A stretch of DNA of 36,877 nt from Pirellulales bacterium (GCA_028279215.1 JANQOF010000018.1:1-36877), one strand, 5' to 3'. Shown: positions 27,477-36,419, counted from the first letter of the stretch. Notes: generated by a model not told the origin, from the sequence alone. Made by a program: numbers and translations.

Positions 27477-27974
27477 ATGGTTAAAGACGGCGGATCGAAC
27501 GGCGGCGACGTATTCGATGTACGGAAGGTGCGGCGCCTTGTCGAGTTGATGAATGAGCACGACTTGGCGGAAATCGACCTCCGACAGTCCGACCAACGAA
27601 TCCGGCTGCGAAAAGGCAGCGAGCCGTTTGTCACTCCCATCGCTGCGCCAGTGCCCGCTGCTCCGGTGGCGGCCCCACCACCGCCTACGACCGATGCACC
27701 GGCCACAAGCGCGCCTGCGCCGCAGCCTGCACCGGCGGCAGGAAAGGAAATCAAGAGCCCGATCGTGGGAACGTTCTATGCATCGGCAAATCCAGATTCG
27801 GCGCCGTTCGTCAAGGTTGGCGATCAGGTCGGACCCGACACAACCGTTTGCATCGTCGAAGCGATGAAGGTGTTCAACGAAGTGCCGGCCGAATGTTCGG
27901 GCAAAATTGTTGCCGTACTTGCGGAGAGCGGCGACGCGGTCGAGTTTGGCCAGCCCTTGTTCCGGGTCGAATAG
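27477..27974 (+). CDS. Biotin carboxyl carrier protein AccB
   Basis: A 165-residue subunit of acetyl-CoA carboxylase that carries biotin between the carboxylase and transferase sites in the first step of fatty-acid synthesis. The N-terminal region (about 12-48) is followed by a Pro/Ala-rich hinge (about 53-89) and the biotinyl domain, with EAMKVFNEV placing biotin on Lys131. GGAG six bases before the ATG at 27477 decides the start over a GTG twelve bases earlier. It precedes accC by 72 bases. A long open frame on the opposite strand is a compositional shadow. Confidence 0.96.
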   Translation: MVKDGGSNGGDVFDVRKVRRLVELMNEHDLAEIDLRQSDQRIRLRKGSEPFVTPIAAPVPAAPVAAPPPPTTDAPATSAPAPQPAPAAGKEIKSPIVGTFYASANPDSAPFVKVGDQVGPDTTVCIVEAMKVFNEVPAECSGKIVAVLAESGDAVEFGQPLFRVE

Positions 27975-28046
27975 AGGTGGCGGGCATCCAGTTCCCCTCA
28001 GTTGCTGGCCAGTGGTTTCTCTTTCTGTTTTGTTGCGGTCGAAACG

Positions 28047-29393
28047 ATGTATCAACGCATACTTGTTGCCAACCGAGGTGAAATCGCGCTGCGGGTGATC
28101 CGTGCGTGCCGCGAGTTGGGCATCGAAACGGTGGCCGTTTACAGCGAAGCCGACCGTGGCGCCCATTACCTTGAGTTGGCGGACGAAGCCTTCTGCATTG
28201 GGCCGCCGAAAGCGGCCGACAGCTACTTGAAGATCGCCAACGTGATCAGTGCTGCCGAAGTTGGTAACGTGCAGGCAATTCATCCCGGATATGGATTCTT
28301 GGCCGAGAACGCTCACTTCAATGAGGTGTGCCGTAGCTGCAATATCGACTTCATTGGCCCGATGCCAGAGCCGATGGCCCAGTTGGGAGACAAGAATGCC
28401 GCCCGCGAACTCGCCCGCAAGGCGAATGTGCCGGTGGTACCCGGTAGCGAAGGCGTGATTCAGACCGAAGATGAGGCAATGCGATTCGCCCACCAGGTCG
28501 GTTTCCCAGTGCTCATTAAAGCCGTTGCCGGTGGTGGAGGTCGCGGCATGCGTGTCGCGGCCAATGACCTGGCGTTGAAGTCGGCATTGCAGCAAGCGCA
28601 GGCCGAAGCGCAAGCCGCATTTGGCAACGGCGACGTATACCTCGAAAAGTATATTGGCCAGCCCCGGCACGTCGAAGTCCAGGTGATTGCGGACCATCAC
28701 GGAAATGTGGTCCACTTGTGGGAACGCGACTGCTCGGTGCAGCGACGGCACCAGAAGCTCATCGAAGAGAGTCCAAGCACATGCATCTCCGACGAAACAC
28801 GCAACGAAATGTGCGAGGCAGCGCGGCGGTTGATTTCCACGGCCGCCTACACCAATGCGGCAACCGTGGAGTTCATCGTCGACGGTGAGGGAAACTACTA
28901 CTTCATCGAGGTCAACGCCCGGATTCAGGTGGAACACCCGGTCACCGAGTTGGTTACTGGCGTCGACCTGATCAAGGCTCAGATCCTTGTTGCGTCCGGC
29001 GAGCCGCTGCCGTTTAGCCAGGACGACGTCGTCGCCCGTGGCGCGTCGATTGAATGCCGCATCAATGCAGAGGATCCAGACCGCAACTTCCAACCATCGC
29101 CTGGACGTATCGACCGCTTGATTGTGCCGGGTGGGTTTGGGGTCCGATTTGATTCCCACGTTTACAGCGGTGCTACGGTACCGCCTTACTACGACTCGAT
29201 GATTGGTAAGCTCCTGGTGCATCAGCCGACGCGCGAAGAAGCGATCGCCAGCATGAAGCGGGCGCTCGCCGAACTGCGCGTCGACGGGATCAAGACCACG
29301 GCGAAGCTCCATCATGAGATTCTGAGCCACACAGCCTTCGTCGAAGGCCGCATCGACACGACGTTTGTCGAGCGGACCTTCACGAATCTCTAA
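28047..29393 (+). CDS. Biotin carboxylase AccC
   Basis: A 448-residue ATP-grasp enzyme that carboxylates biotin on AccB with bicarbonate. Motifs are [17 protein letters not shown] at the start, [12 protein letters not shown], the glycine-rich ATP loop [10 protein letters not shown] (161-170), [32 protein letters not shown] with the metal- and bicarbonate-binding residues, and [11 protein letters not shown]. Length matches E. coli AccC (449). A longer frame to 28002 lacks support because family members start with this [16 protein letters not shown] segment. The carboxyltransferase genes accA and accD are not in the window. Confidence 0.97.
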   Translation: MYQRILVANRGEIALRVIRACRELGIETVAVYSEADRGAHYLELADEAFCIGPPKAADSYLKIANVISAAEVGNVQAIHPGYGFLAENAHFNEVCRSCNIDFIGPMPEPMAQLGDKNAARELARKANVPVVPGSEGVIQTEDEAMRFAHQVGFPVLIKAVAGGGGRGMRVAANDLALKSALQQAQAEAQAAFGNGDVYLEKYIGQPRHVEVQVIADHHGNVVHLWERDCSVQRRHQKLIEESPSTCISDETRNEMCEAARRLISTAAYTNAATVEFIVDGEGNYYFIEVNARIQVEHPVTELVTGVDLIKAQILVASGEPLPFSQDDVVARGASIECRINAEDPDRNFQPSPGRIDRLIVPGGFGVRFDSHVYSGATVPPYYDSMIGKLLVHQPTREEAIASMKRALAELRVDGIKTTAKLHHEILSHTAFVEGRIDTTFVERTFTNL

Positions 29394-29510
29394 CATTCCG
29401 CCATGTTTCGGCGGGCCAGGTTCGGGCCATTCTCCGTCGTTCAGTGGACCGCTACAATGTGGCGGGGGCGGTTCCGTAGATTCTCTCACCACCGTATTCG
29501 TAGTCCAATC

Positions 29511-30839
29511 ATGTCTGAAGCTCTCACCCCTCCCTATCCTGAGCAAAGCAACTTTCGCCGCGTGGCCATCCTGTTTGCTGGCGGACCGGCTCCCGCCGCC
29601 AATGCGGTTATCTCCGCCGCCGCCGTTTCGTTCCTGCGGCACGGAGCCGAGGTAATCGGCATCAAACATGGATATTCCAGCTTGGCTACGTACGATCCGT
29701 CGACTGCCCTTGAGCAGGGCCAAGACTACGTGATGATCGACCACGCCATGCTCAGCCGAACCCGCAGCAAACAAGGCATCATGATCGGCACCGCGCGGAC
29801 CAACCCCGGCAAGATGGTGTCGCATCCCTCGCACCTCGACGACCCCGAGCGTGTTGCGCCACTCAAGGCGACCTACGAGGCCCTTCGCTCGCTGGGCGTG
29901 GAAGCGCTGATCTCGATCGGCGGCGACGACACGTTGAAGACCGCCAACAAATTCAAGCTGTATCAAGATAGGCTGCCGGAAGACGCTCCTCGCATTCCTG
30001 TTGTCCATCTGCCCAAGACCATCGACAACGACTATCGTGGCATCGATTTCACTTTCGGCTACTTCACCGCCGTTGATTTCCTGGCCCGCGAAGTGCGGAA
30101 CTTGCTCGCCGATGCCGAGGCGAACAAGAGCTACTTCCTGGTTGAGTCGATGGGCCGAAGCGCCGGTTGGCTGGCGTACGGAGTGGCAATCGCCGGCGAG
30201 GCAAGCTTGGTTGTGAGCGTGGAGGATATCCGTGGCAAGTATCGTACCACGGAGGACTTTACTGATCCCAAGACCGGTGAGACCATCACTCGCGACGTGA
30301 TGGACCTGGACAAGGTGATCAAGCGAATCGTTCTGACCATGACCACCCGCGAACGGGAAGGAAAAAAATACGGAATCGTCGTCATCGCGGAAGGCCTAGC
30401 TGAACTTATGCCGTACAAGTACTTGGAAGGTATTGGTCGCGACGAGCATGGGCACATCAACATCTCGGCAATCAGTCTGCATACGTTGTTCGCCAAACTC
30501 ATTGCCGAGGAATACGAAAGGCAAAAGGGCACCAAGCGCAAAGTGACGCCGCTTCAATTGGGTTACGAGGCTCGCTGCTCAATTCCTCATGCCTTTGACG
30601 TGATGCTTGGTAGCCAATTGGGTGTTGGTGCATTCAGGGCGCTAGTCGAACAAAAACTCAACGGTGTCATGGTTTCCGTCTCGGGACAACTCCAACTACA
30701 CTACGTGCCGTTTGAGGAACTGGTCGATCCCGAAACGCTCGTAACCGTGGTCCGATACATCGAAACCGACTGCGACTTTCAACTACTCACGCGATTCCTC
30801 GAGACCTACGTCAACGAGGAAGACCTTCAAATGTCGTAG
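29511..30839 (+). CDS. Pyrophosphate-type 6-phosphofructokinase
   Basis: A 442-residue phosphofructokinase. Two residues discriminate the phosphoryl donor. SIGGDDT (GGDD at 137-140) has Asp where ATP enzymes have Gly, and LPKTIDND (168-174) has Lys169 where ATP enzymes have Gly. Both are the combination of PPi-dependent enzymes, which work reversibly in glycolysis. Other blocks are [14 protein letters not shown] (normally GGPAPG) and [11 protein letters not shown]. The ATG at 29511 fits the family N-terminus; the longer frame upstream is Arg-rich and not conserved-looking. The following gene is a soluble pyrophosphatase, which would consume the same donor. Confidence 0.9.
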   Translation: MSEALTPPYPEQSNFRRVAILFAGGPAPAANAVISAAAVSFLRHGAEVIGIKHGYSSLATYDPSTALEQGQDYVMIDHAMLSRTRSKQGIMIGTARTNPGKMVSHPSHLDDPERVAPLKATYEALRSLGVEALISIGGDDTLKTANKFKLYQDRLPEDAPRIPVVHLPKTIDNDYRGIDFTFGYFTAVDFLAREVRNLLADAEANKSYFLVESMGRSAGWLAYGVAIAGEASLVVSVEDIRGKYRTTEDFTDPKTGETITRDVMDLDKVIKRIVLTMTTREREGKKYGIVVIAEGLAELMPYKYLEGIGRDEHGHINISAISLHTLFAKLIAEEYERQKGTKRKVTPLQLGYEARCSIPHAFDVMLGSQLGVGAFRALVEQKLNGVMVSVSGQLQLHYVPFEELVDPETLVTVVRYIETDCDFQLLTRFLETYVNEEDLQMS

Positions 30840-30886
30840 GAGCCGCTCGGTCAGGTGTAATCACTCCGTTTTGCTTTGGAAACTGC

Positions 30887-31501
30887 ATGAGTTTTCCGTC
30901 CCCCTTCTATCGATGGCGGCCCCATCCGTGGCACGGGCTTGAAATCGGCCCCAAGCCACCGGGTGTGGTGAATGCCTATATCGAGCTTACTCCGTTCGAT
31001 CGTGTGAAGTACGAGCTGGACAAGAAAACCGGCTACTTGCGCGTCGACCGCCCAAATCGCACTTCGTCCTTCTGCCCGACGCTGTACGGGTTCATCCCTC
31101 GCACTTATTGCGGCAAACGTATTCGCGAACTCATGCCCAGTGCCAGCGCTGGCGACGGCGATCCACTCGACATTTGTGTGATTAGCGAACGCCCCATTCA
31201 AAAGCCCGAGGTGATCCTTACGGCGCGTGTGGTTGGTGGTCTGCCCATGTTGGATAACGGCGAGGCGGACGACAAGATCATTGCGGTTCTCGATGCCGAC
31301 GCGATGTGGATGGATGTCGATGATGTTTCCCAGTTGCCCCGCGTGTTAGTCGACCGGCTTCGTCACTACTTCAGCACCTACAAAATGCTCTCGCCCGACG
31401 AGGACCGTGTCCGCATCGACGCGCCGTACTCGCGAGATCACGCATCGAAAGTCATCGAAGCAGCGATCGCCGATTACGAGGACGAATTCGGCGGCGACTG
31501 A
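30887..31501 (+). CDS. Family I inorganic pyrophosphatase
   Basis: A 204-residue soluble enzyme hydrolysing pyrophosphate to phosphate. The family I active-site residues are visible: the [15 protein letters not shown] segment (Lys, Glu, Arg), the [11 protein letters not shown] tyrosine block, the metal cluster [10 protein letters not shown], and the later ADDKIIAV and HYFSTYK segments. It is slightly longer than E. coli PPase (176). It follows the PPi-type phosphofructokinase by 47 bases on the same strand and is likely co-transcribed, which would let the cell balance pyrophosphate use. It converges with hisB. Confidence 0.94.
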   Translation: MSFPSPFYRWRPHPWHGLEIGPKPPGVVNAYIELTPFDRVKYELDKKTGYLRVDRPNRTSSFCPTLYGFIPRTYCGKRIRELMPSASAGDGDPLDICVISERPIQKPEVILTARVVGGLPMLDNGEADDKIIAVLDADAMWMDVDDVSQLPRVLVDRLRHYFSTYKMLSPDEDRVRIDAPYSRDHASKVIEAAIADYEDEFGGD

Positions 31502-31513
31502 TTCGAGACTCGC

Positions 31514-32107
31514 TCAATTACCCAATGTGCCCTTCGTGCTGGGAACGCCAGGGCACCGTGGATCGGCTTCCACGGCCATGCGAAGCGCCCGAGCTGTCGC
31601 TTTGAACACCGCCTCGGCAATGTGGTGGCTGTTGTGACCGTGGTGGAGGACAATGTGCAAATTGCATAGCGCGTTGGCCGATACCGCTTGCCAAAACTCT
31701 TCCAGCAACTCGGTATCGAACTGGCCAATCTTCTGTGCTGGCGTCAGGGCGTCGTAAACCAAGTAGTGCCGGCCGCTCAGATCCACCGCTACGGTGACCA
31801 ACGTCTCGTCCATCGGCAGCGTGAAGTGGCCATAGCGGCGTATGCCCAATTTGTCGCCAACCGCGACACGAATCGCTTGCCCCAGACAGATGCCAACGTC
31901 CTCGACTGTGTGATGCTGATCGACTTCGAGGTCGCCCTGAGCTCGTATCGTCAAATCGATCACCGCATGCTTGGCCAGCAGAGTTAGCATGTGGTCGACG
32001 AAGCCGACGCCGGTTGCCACGTCCGCCTTGCCCGATCCGTCCAGGTCGATTTCGAGCTGGATGTCGGTCTCGCCGGTCTTGCGATCGATCGTAGCAGTGC
32101 GGGACAT
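31514..32107 (-). CDS. Imidazoleglycerol-phosphate dehydratase HisB
   Basis: A 197-residue monofunctional HisB that dehydrates imidazoleglycerol phosphate in histidine synthesis. The manganese-binding repeats are recognisable: [13 protein letters not shown] and [16 protein letters not shown] in the first half, and [21 protein letters not shown] in the second. Also present are [11 protein letters not shown] and [13 protein letters not shown]. No phosphatase domain is fused, unlike in E. coli. GAGGA lies upstream of the ATG. No other his gene is in the window, so histidine genes are scattered. It diverges from the small helix-turn-helix gene. Confidence 0.96.
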   Translation of the reverse strand: MSRTATIDRKTGETDIQLEIDLDGSGKADVATGVGFVDHMLTLLAKHAVIDLTIRAQGDLEVDQHHTVEDVGICLGQAIRVAVGDKLGIRRYGHFTLPMDETLVTVAVDLSGRHYLVYDALTPAQKIGQFDTELLEEFWQAVSANALCNLHIVLHHGHNSHHIAEAVFKATARALRMAVEADPRCPGVPSTKGTLGN

Positions 32108-32198
32108 GTACCGGAATCCTCGGGAAACGAAGGCAACAGTATTGCTAGCGTACCAGCCTCGCGGCCGGTACGGCAGTCGTTACGACTCGCCATTGGGG

Positions 32199-32226
32199 TT
32201 GGGCTTGCGCCGGCGGCGGGTATAAT
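32199..32226 (+). promoter_or_regulatory. Promoter of the small HTH gene
   Basis: A perfect TATAAT (32221-32226) lies 16 bases after a weak TTGGGC (32199-32204). The transcript would have a leader of about 70 bases before the ATG at 32306. The good -10 supports the short gene as real. Confidence 0.45.
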
Positions 32227-32305
32227 CCGCCTAAGCGTCACAACCTGCGCCCCGCTTTTACCGTCCATGCGATCTACTCATCTCACATTCGTGAAGGGAG
32301 TTCCT

Positions 32306-32524
32306 ATGGCCCCCATGCGAAAGCCGGCCCAAGCGAGCGACGACCCCTGGAAAAACACTCTTTCAATCGACAGCTACGCCCGCAAACACCAACTCACGCC
32401 GCGCGAAGTACGCCACCTGCTTAGCACGCGGCAATTACCGTTTGTTCAATTGCGCGGTCAAATCCGTGTGCCCACGGCATTGATTGCCGAATTGGCGGCC
32501 GCTGTGCCCACGGGGCCCAGTTGA
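32306..32524 (+). CDS. Small helix-turn-helix protein
   Basis: A 72-residue protein with a MerR/excisionase-like helix-turn-helix (about 20-62). The SIDSYARKHQLTPREVRHLLS segment gives the two helices, followed by a beta-wing-like LPFVQLRGQIRVPTALI. It is probably DNA-binding. GGGAG seven bases before the ATG and the promoter at 32199-32226 support the start; the frame is open much further upstream but across the hisB start region. The last 67 bases overlap the 3' end of the convergent sterol-desaturase-type gene. No phage or mobile genes are near, so it may be a host regulator and not an excisionase. Confidence 0.72.
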   Translation: MAPMRKPAQASDDPWKNTLSIDSYARKHQLTPREVRHLLSTRQLPFVQLRGQIRVPTALIAELAAAVPTGPS

Positions 32525-33324
32525 TCGGCAGGCGGGTCGGTTGCCTTGTGCGTTTTGAACTTCGGAAGCAGTGGCCCGACCATGTGCCCAACGTAATTCG
32601 ACGGGCTTGGCTCCTCGATGCCGAAACTCTCTGGCTCGTGGTCGGGGCAGACGTATGTCCCAAATAGGACATCCATCAGCGGACTGACGTTCGCATAGTT
32701 TCCCGCCCGCCGGTCCTTGGCGTGGTGCCAGTGGTGCAACTCCGGCGCGCCGACGAGCACCCTCAATGGCCCAAGCGGCAAGCGGACGTTCGAGTGAATG
32801 TAAATCGCCCAGATGCCGCGAAATGCGATTAGCCCGGCTATCGTCTCAAGCGGAAAACCAAGCACCACCGCAGGCAGGTTGATGATGCCAACGGTGTAAA
32901 TGGTATCGAGCGGATGCTCTCGATGCGCCGCTAGCCAATCGAGGTGCTCGGCTGTGTGATGCACAGAATGGAATCGCCACAAGAAGGCATTAGAGTGCTG
33001 CAAGCGATGCGCCCAGTAGATGAAGAAGTCGCTCAGCAGGACGACTTCAATCGCCTGCAGCCACCACGGTTGTGAAGCCACGACACTACGTAACGAAGAC
33101 GGAACGACTCCGTCGACCCAACCGTTTACGTAAACCAGCGCCCACAGCACCAGGCCACTGAACAAAAGGTACTGCCCTAGAAAAAAGCACAGATCGGTCC
33201 ACCAGTCGGGGCGGAAAAACCGTTGGCTGCGTTTCGCTGGAAACGCCAGCTCCATTGGCCGAAAAACGGCCACGAGAAACAGGAAGCTCACTCCGGCCGA
33301 AAGTACGATTGCTGGCAAAGTCAC
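32458..33324 (-). CDS. Sterol desaturase/fatty acid hydroxylase family
   Basis: A 288-residue integral membrane di-iron oxygenase-type protein. It has several hydrophobic helices (about 5-22, 43-66, 90-104, 143-175) and three histidine clusters: HRLQH (His106, His110), HSVHH (His119, His122, His123) and HHWHH (197-201). These would bind two irons for hydroxylation or desaturation of a lipid. Sterol, carotenoid or alkylglycerol-type substrates are all possible and cannot be told apart here. The start is GTG at 33324 with GAGGA upstream. It follows the PL-repeat protein by ten bases and shares its transcript. The 3' end overlaps the small HTH gene on the other strand. Confidence 0.88.
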   Translation of the reverse strand: MTLPAIVLSAGVSFLFLVAVFRPMELAFPAKRSQRFFRPDWWTDLCFFLGQYLLFSGLVLWALVYVNGWVDGVVPSSLRSVVASQPWWLQAIEVVLLSDFFIYWAHRLQHSNAFLWRFHSVHHTAEHLDWLAAHREHPLDTIYTVGIINLPAVVLGFPLETIAGLIAFRGIWAIYIHSNVRLPLGPLRVLVGAPELHHWHHAKDRRAGNYANVSPLMDVLFGTYVCPDHEPESFGIEEPSPSNYVGHMVGPLLPKFKTHKATDPPADQLGPVGTAAANSAINAVGTRI

Positions 33325-33334
33325 CGTCCGTTCC

Positions 33335-33907
33335 TCACTTTGACTTCGAACCTGTAGCTGGAGGTTTGCCGGCGCTCTTGTCGTTCTTGGCCGGAACCTG
33401 AATCAGCGGAACGAACGACTTGGTGCCCGAGAACTTCTGATCCGAGTCCTTATTTGCCGACGCCTTCGATTTGCTTTGTGAAGGCGCGGTAATCAACGGG
33501 ATTGTTCGTTTCAAACTGGGAAGCACCGGCTCTATCCGCCTATCGGGGATAACCAACGGAACGGCGCTCTTACTGCTGTAGGCATGGATCTTTCGAAGCC
33601 TAGCGTCATCCAGTTTGGTCGGCAACGACTCCCCTTCGTTGCTCGACGCCACTCCTTCAGGCATGAAGTCGAGGGGCGCGTACTTGCTGCCGGGCATAAA
33701 TGTTGGAGCATTGACTGAAGCCTCGACGGTTCGTTCCGAGGTGCCAACCGCCTCGAATCGTGCCTTACTCTTCGTGCTCGAGAATCGCACGTCGTCGTTG
33801 GGTGGATTCGATTGAAAAGCGCCCGCCTGCCATCCGACATACAGGGCGATCAACACCGCGCTAGATATCACTGCCATCAAGCGAAACACGGCAGAAGTTC
33901 GAGCCAT
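33335..33907 (-). CDS. Membrane-anchored PL-repeat protein, unknown
   Basis: A 190-residue protein with one N-terminal hydrophobic segment (about 8-28) and a long basic, Ser/Lys/Pro-rich remainder likely to be extracytoplasmic and largely disordered. A short motif recurs four times: GSKYAPLDFMP, SSKSAVPLVIP, KRTIPLITAP and GTKSFVPLIQVP, in essence (S)K(S)xxPL(I/V)xxP. I do not recognise a family. GGGAGGT upstream of the ATG is a strong ribosome-binding site. It sits ten bases ahead of the di-iron membrane oxygenase gene, so the two may act together, though nothing shows how. Confidence 0.7.
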   Translation of the reverse strand: MARTSAVFRLMAVISSAVLIALYVGWQAGAFQSNPPNDDVRFSSTKSKARFEAVGTSERTVEASVNAPTFMPGSKYAPLDFMPEGVASSNEGESLPTKLDDARLRKIHAYSSKSAVPLVIPDRRIEPVLPSLKRTIPLITAPSQSKSKASANKDSDQKFSGTKSFVPLIQVPAKNDKSAGKPPATGSKSK

Positions 33908-34000
33908 GCGATTTACCTCCCGAAGGCCAGACAGATTCTCCCACGTAGTAGACGCACCTCACTTCCAGATGGTTCCCAAATGAGACGGGAATTATTTCAC

Positions 34001-34228
34001 CTAGGCCCAGTCGAGTCCCGTTTCGTGCCGAACCCGGTCCTCGAAATCACCGATCAAGCCACCTACCACGTCCCAACCTTCCGGGCGACGAACCTCAATG
34101 TCGCCCTGGCGGTTTATCCGCACGATAGTTCTGTCTTTCACGCCGGCCTCCACCAGGTTGAGGTGGTGCAGCTCGTCGTCTTCAATAATCCGGTCGAGCG
34201 TCGCGCCGGTCATTTCAATAAATGCCAT
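34001..34228 (-). CDS. Small conserved-looking protein, unknown
   Basis: A 75-residue soluble, acidic protein (MAFIEMTGATLDRIIEDDEL, then LVEAGVKDRTIVRINRQGDIEVRRPEGWD and a C-terminal helix). It looks like a small beta-strand/helix domain. AAAGGAG lies about ten bases before the ATG at 34228, a better start than the in-frame option at 34291. It has no cysteines and no signal. It is downstream of rsmA on the same strand (87-base gap) and could be part of the ribE-rsmA transcript. I cannot assign a function. Confidence 0.68.
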   Translation of the reverse strand: MAFIEMTGATLDRIIEDDELHHLNLVEAGVKDRTIVRINRQGDIEVRRPEGWDVVGGLIGDFEDRVRHETGLDWA

Positions 34229-34315
34229 CAGTCTTGTTTCTCCTTTCGACTCTGATCCCCGCGTGTCGACGATTGTAACACACAGCAACAATCAGGGGAT
34301 ACATTCACGGCCGTC

Positions 34316-35224
34316 TCACAGCTTCCAATCGGGAGCCATCGCCCTCACACGCTCGGTGAATGCCAGCAGGGTCGGCACGTCGATTTGTTCGGTACGCGTA
34401 TCGGGACCAAAACCCATGGCATCCATCAGCTCATCGACTTGCTGCTTCGTTAGGTGTCGTTTCATTGCCGCTACCACGTTGGCCCGTAGGAACTTTCGGC
34501 GGTGCAAAAAAATCGATTTCACAAACTGGTGGAAGTAGGTGCGATCGGGGATGGCCTCTCGTCTCGCGCGATCGACGACTAGGCGAATGATCGCCGAGTC
34601 GACTTTGGGCCGCGGCCAGAAGACCGAGGGCGGCATCGTGCGTACGATCTCCGCCGTGCATTGGCTTTGAATCCACACACTTAGCGCGCTGTAATCCTTC
34701 GACCACGGTTGGGCGACGATACGCTCGGCCAATTCCTTTTGAATGGTCGCCACCATCGAGTACGGCGTGTGTTCGCAGGTAAGCAGGTTCGAGAGGATCG
34801 GAGTCGCCACGTTGTACGGAAGGTTCGCCACCAACTTTAGCCGTCGGTCGGGCGCTTCCGCCAGCCGCTCGCCGATGGTTTCCATCACCTCAGGGTTGAA
34901 GCGGTTCTTGTTTTTCAGCGCGTCGGTGTGCAGCATCGTGACGTTGTCGAAGTCGAGCAACTGCTCGCTCGCCAATTCGAACAAGTGCCCATCGATCTCA
35001 ACGGTCACTACCGCCGCCGCCTTTGGGACCATCATCGCCGTCAACGATCCGGTGCCGGTGCCCACCTCGAGCACCACGTCGCGTTCATCTAGCTCCGCAG
35101 AGTTGACGATCAACTCAACCAGGTTCAAATCAATCAAAAAATTCTGCCCATGACGCGACGCGGGTTCGACTCCGATTTCGCGGAGCCGCTCAGCAAGATA
35201 CGTCTTCGTTTGGCGGGCAGACAT
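34316..35224 (-). CDS. 16S rRNA dimethyladenosine transferase RsmA (KsgA)
   Basis: A 302-residue methyltransferase that dimethylates two adjacent adenines in the 3' hairpin of 16S rRNA late in small-subunit assembly. Motifs are GQNFLIDLNL near the N-terminus, the SAM loop VLEVGTGTGSLT, VTVEIDGHLFEL and the catalytic NLPYNVATP (NLPY), followed by the WIQSQ and PPSVFWPRPKVDSAII segments and a helical C-terminal domain ending with LTKQQVDELMDAMG. Somewhat longer than E. coli KsgA (273). It lies downstream of ribE, with a short tandem repeat in the gap. Confidence 0.96.
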   Translation of the reverse strand: MSARQTKTYLAERLREIGVEPASRHGQNFLIDLNLVELIVNSAELDERDVVLEVGTGTGSLTAMMVPKAAAVVTVEIDGHLFELASEQLLDFDNVTMLHTDALKNKNRFNPEVMETIGERLAEAPDRRLKLVANLPYNVATPILSNLLTCEHTPYSMVATIQKELAERIVAQPWSKDYSALSVWIQSQCTAEIVRTMPPSVFWPRPKVDSAIIRLVVDRARREAIPDRTYFHQFVKSIFLHRRKFLRANVVAAMKRHLTKQQVDELMDAMGFGPDTRTEQIDVPTLLAFTERVRAMAPDWKL

Positions 35225-35230
35225 TGGTAG

Positions 35231-35256
35231 AGGGGTGAGGGATCAGGGGTCAGGGG
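35231..35256. repeat. Short G-rich tandem repeat
   Basis: A purine-rich run with three degenerate units of about eight bases (aggggtga, gggatcag, gggtcagggg) lies between ribE and rsmA. On the coding strand it reads as CCCCTGA-type units just before the rsmA start. It could be an expanded simple repeat; no function is evident. Confidence 0.45.
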
Positions 35257-35318
35257 AATTTAGTTCGGTAGCTTCGTAGCATCCAATCGCTGGCGAATTG
35301 TTGCGTCTTGCGCAAACG

Positions 35319-35942
35319 TCAGAGGTTGTTCTCCGATGTCTGGCCTCTGTCCCCTGTTCCATCCAACTGCCTCTCCACGTACTTGGCTAGCACATCGGTT
35401 TCGATGTTCACAGTGTCGCCCACGTTGCGTAGGCCGAGCGTCGTCACTTCGAGCGTATGAGGAATCAGTGCCACGCTGAATCGTTCGTCTTCGACGTCCA
35501 CCAGCGTCAAGCTCACGCCGTCGACCGCCACAGAGCCCTTACTCGCCATCTGCCGCGTCAACCGCTCTGGAACCTTGAACCACATCGTGCACCACTCGGC
35601 ATCGTCGATTCGCTGGTCGACCGTGCCTAGCCCATCGATGTGCCCAGTCACCAAGTGCCCGCCCAGCTCGTCGCCCATGCGTAGCGACGCCTCCAAGTTC
35701 AACCGATCACCCGTTTTCAAGTTGCCGAGGTTTGTGCGTAAGAGCGTCTCTTCGCCTGCCTGAAAGCTGAGCAAGTCTCCATCGACCTCCACCACCGTCA
35801 GGCAGCAACCGTTATTCGCGATGCTCGCCCCAACCTCAGCCCGAGCGGCGAACTCGGGCTCGCGCACCACCAACCGCACCCCACCCGGCTCCTGAACCAG
35901 GTCGGCAACTACGGCAAGGCTTTGAACGAGTCCGGTAAACAT
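35319..35942 (-). CDS. Riboflavin synthase, alpha chain (RibE)
   Basis: A 207-residue riboflavin synthase that dismutates two 6,7-dimethyl-8-ribityllumazines into riboflavin. It begins with the invariant MFTGLV and contains two homologous beta-barrel halves: NGCCLTVVEVDGDLLSFQAGEETLLRTNLG in the first and VAVDGVSLTLVDVEDERFSVALIPHTLEVTTLG in the second, joined by GDELGGHLVTGHIDGLG. The ATG at 35942 is fixed by the MFTG start; the open frame upstream is not conserved-looking. It precedes rsmA. No FMN riboswitch that I can recognise lies upstream, though the region contains strong inverted repeats. Confidence 0.95.
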   Translation of the reverse strand: MFTGLVQSLAVVADLVQEPGGVRLVVREPEFAARAEVGASIANNGCCLTVVEVDGDLLSFQAGEETLLRTNLGNLKTGDRLNLEASLRMGDELGGHLVTGHIDGLGTVDQRIDDAEWCTMWFKVPERLTRQMASKGSVAVDGVSLTLVDVEDERFSVALIPHTLEVTTLGLRNVGDTVNIETDVLAKYVERQLDGTGDRGQTSENNL

Positions 35943-36120
35943 GGAACCTATTCCTAGCGGTTGGTTGGCACCCTCGCGTCTTTGTTCCCCAATCGTTTTT
36001 TCCCAATTTGGCGAATAACGATTCGCTGTGCAAAAACTCACCCCCGACTTACGACAATCTGACACCAAAAAACACCTGCAATCTTCGGTGCTTTTTCAAC
36101 TCCGGTCGCCCTAAGTGCAG

Positions 36121-36178
36121 CCCATGCGGCGGGGTTTTTTCCACGGCATGGGAAAAAACTCGTGAGCGTCGGCCGACG
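36121..36178. repeat. Nested inverted repeats, alternative hairpins
   Basis: CCCATGC (36121-36127) pairs with GCATGGG (36146-36152), while GTTTTTTCC (36134-36142) pairs perfectly with GGAAAAAAC (36151-36159). The two hairpins overlap and exclude each other. A 12-base perfect palindrome CGTCGGCCGACG follows at 36167-36178. The mutually exclusive pairing resembles a switch-like leader, and on the - strand it would lie about 180-240 bases before ribE. No known riboswitch consensus fits. Confidence 0.45.
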
Positions 36179-36384
36179 GTCCACCTTATCGAGCCGGCGC
36201 CAACGCTCCATTAGACCAAACGGAGAGGCATTTTCTACCGCTGTTTTTGGCCGCGTGGGGTGATGTCCCTCAGGACTCTGCAGAGCCACGCAGACGTTTT
36301 CTTCCGGCGACAGATTTCCATTCGCGCGTCGATCGTCCTACCGCTTGTAACGAATAAACCATGGCCGAAGGCCTGTAGTCACTG

Positions 36385-36419
36385 TAGCCTGGAGGGCAAG
36401 CGGAGCGCCGCCCCAGGTT
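36385..36419. repeat. CCTGG...CCAGG intergenic palindrome
   Basis: TAGCCTGGAGGGC and GCCGCCCCAGGTT face each other as imperfect arms (CCTGG at 36388-36392, CCAGG at 36413-36417, plus GGC/GCC) around AAGCGGAGC. It looks like a dispersed GC-rich repetitive palindrome. Copies elsewhere in this genome cannot be seen from here. Confidence 0.4.

Noticed and set aside
27453..30008. An 851-codon open frame on the - strand opposite accB, accC and part of the phosphofructokinase gene
   Set aside because: The + strand genes are unmistakable. The antisense product is rich in Arg, His and Gly with no family features, and GC-rich codon bias commonly keeps such frames open.
36160..36240. A tRNA-like stretch on the - strand (GGTCTAATGG and CTCGATA segments)
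   Set aside because: No acceptor stem pairing, no proper T-arm GTTCRAN-type loop and a pyrimidine at the position after the anticodon; it does not fold as a cloverleaf.
35943..36250. FMN riboswitch before ribE
   Set aside because: The conserved core segments (GGGCAGGGTG-type and GCCCGCGA-type) could not be found; only unrelated inverted repeats are seen.
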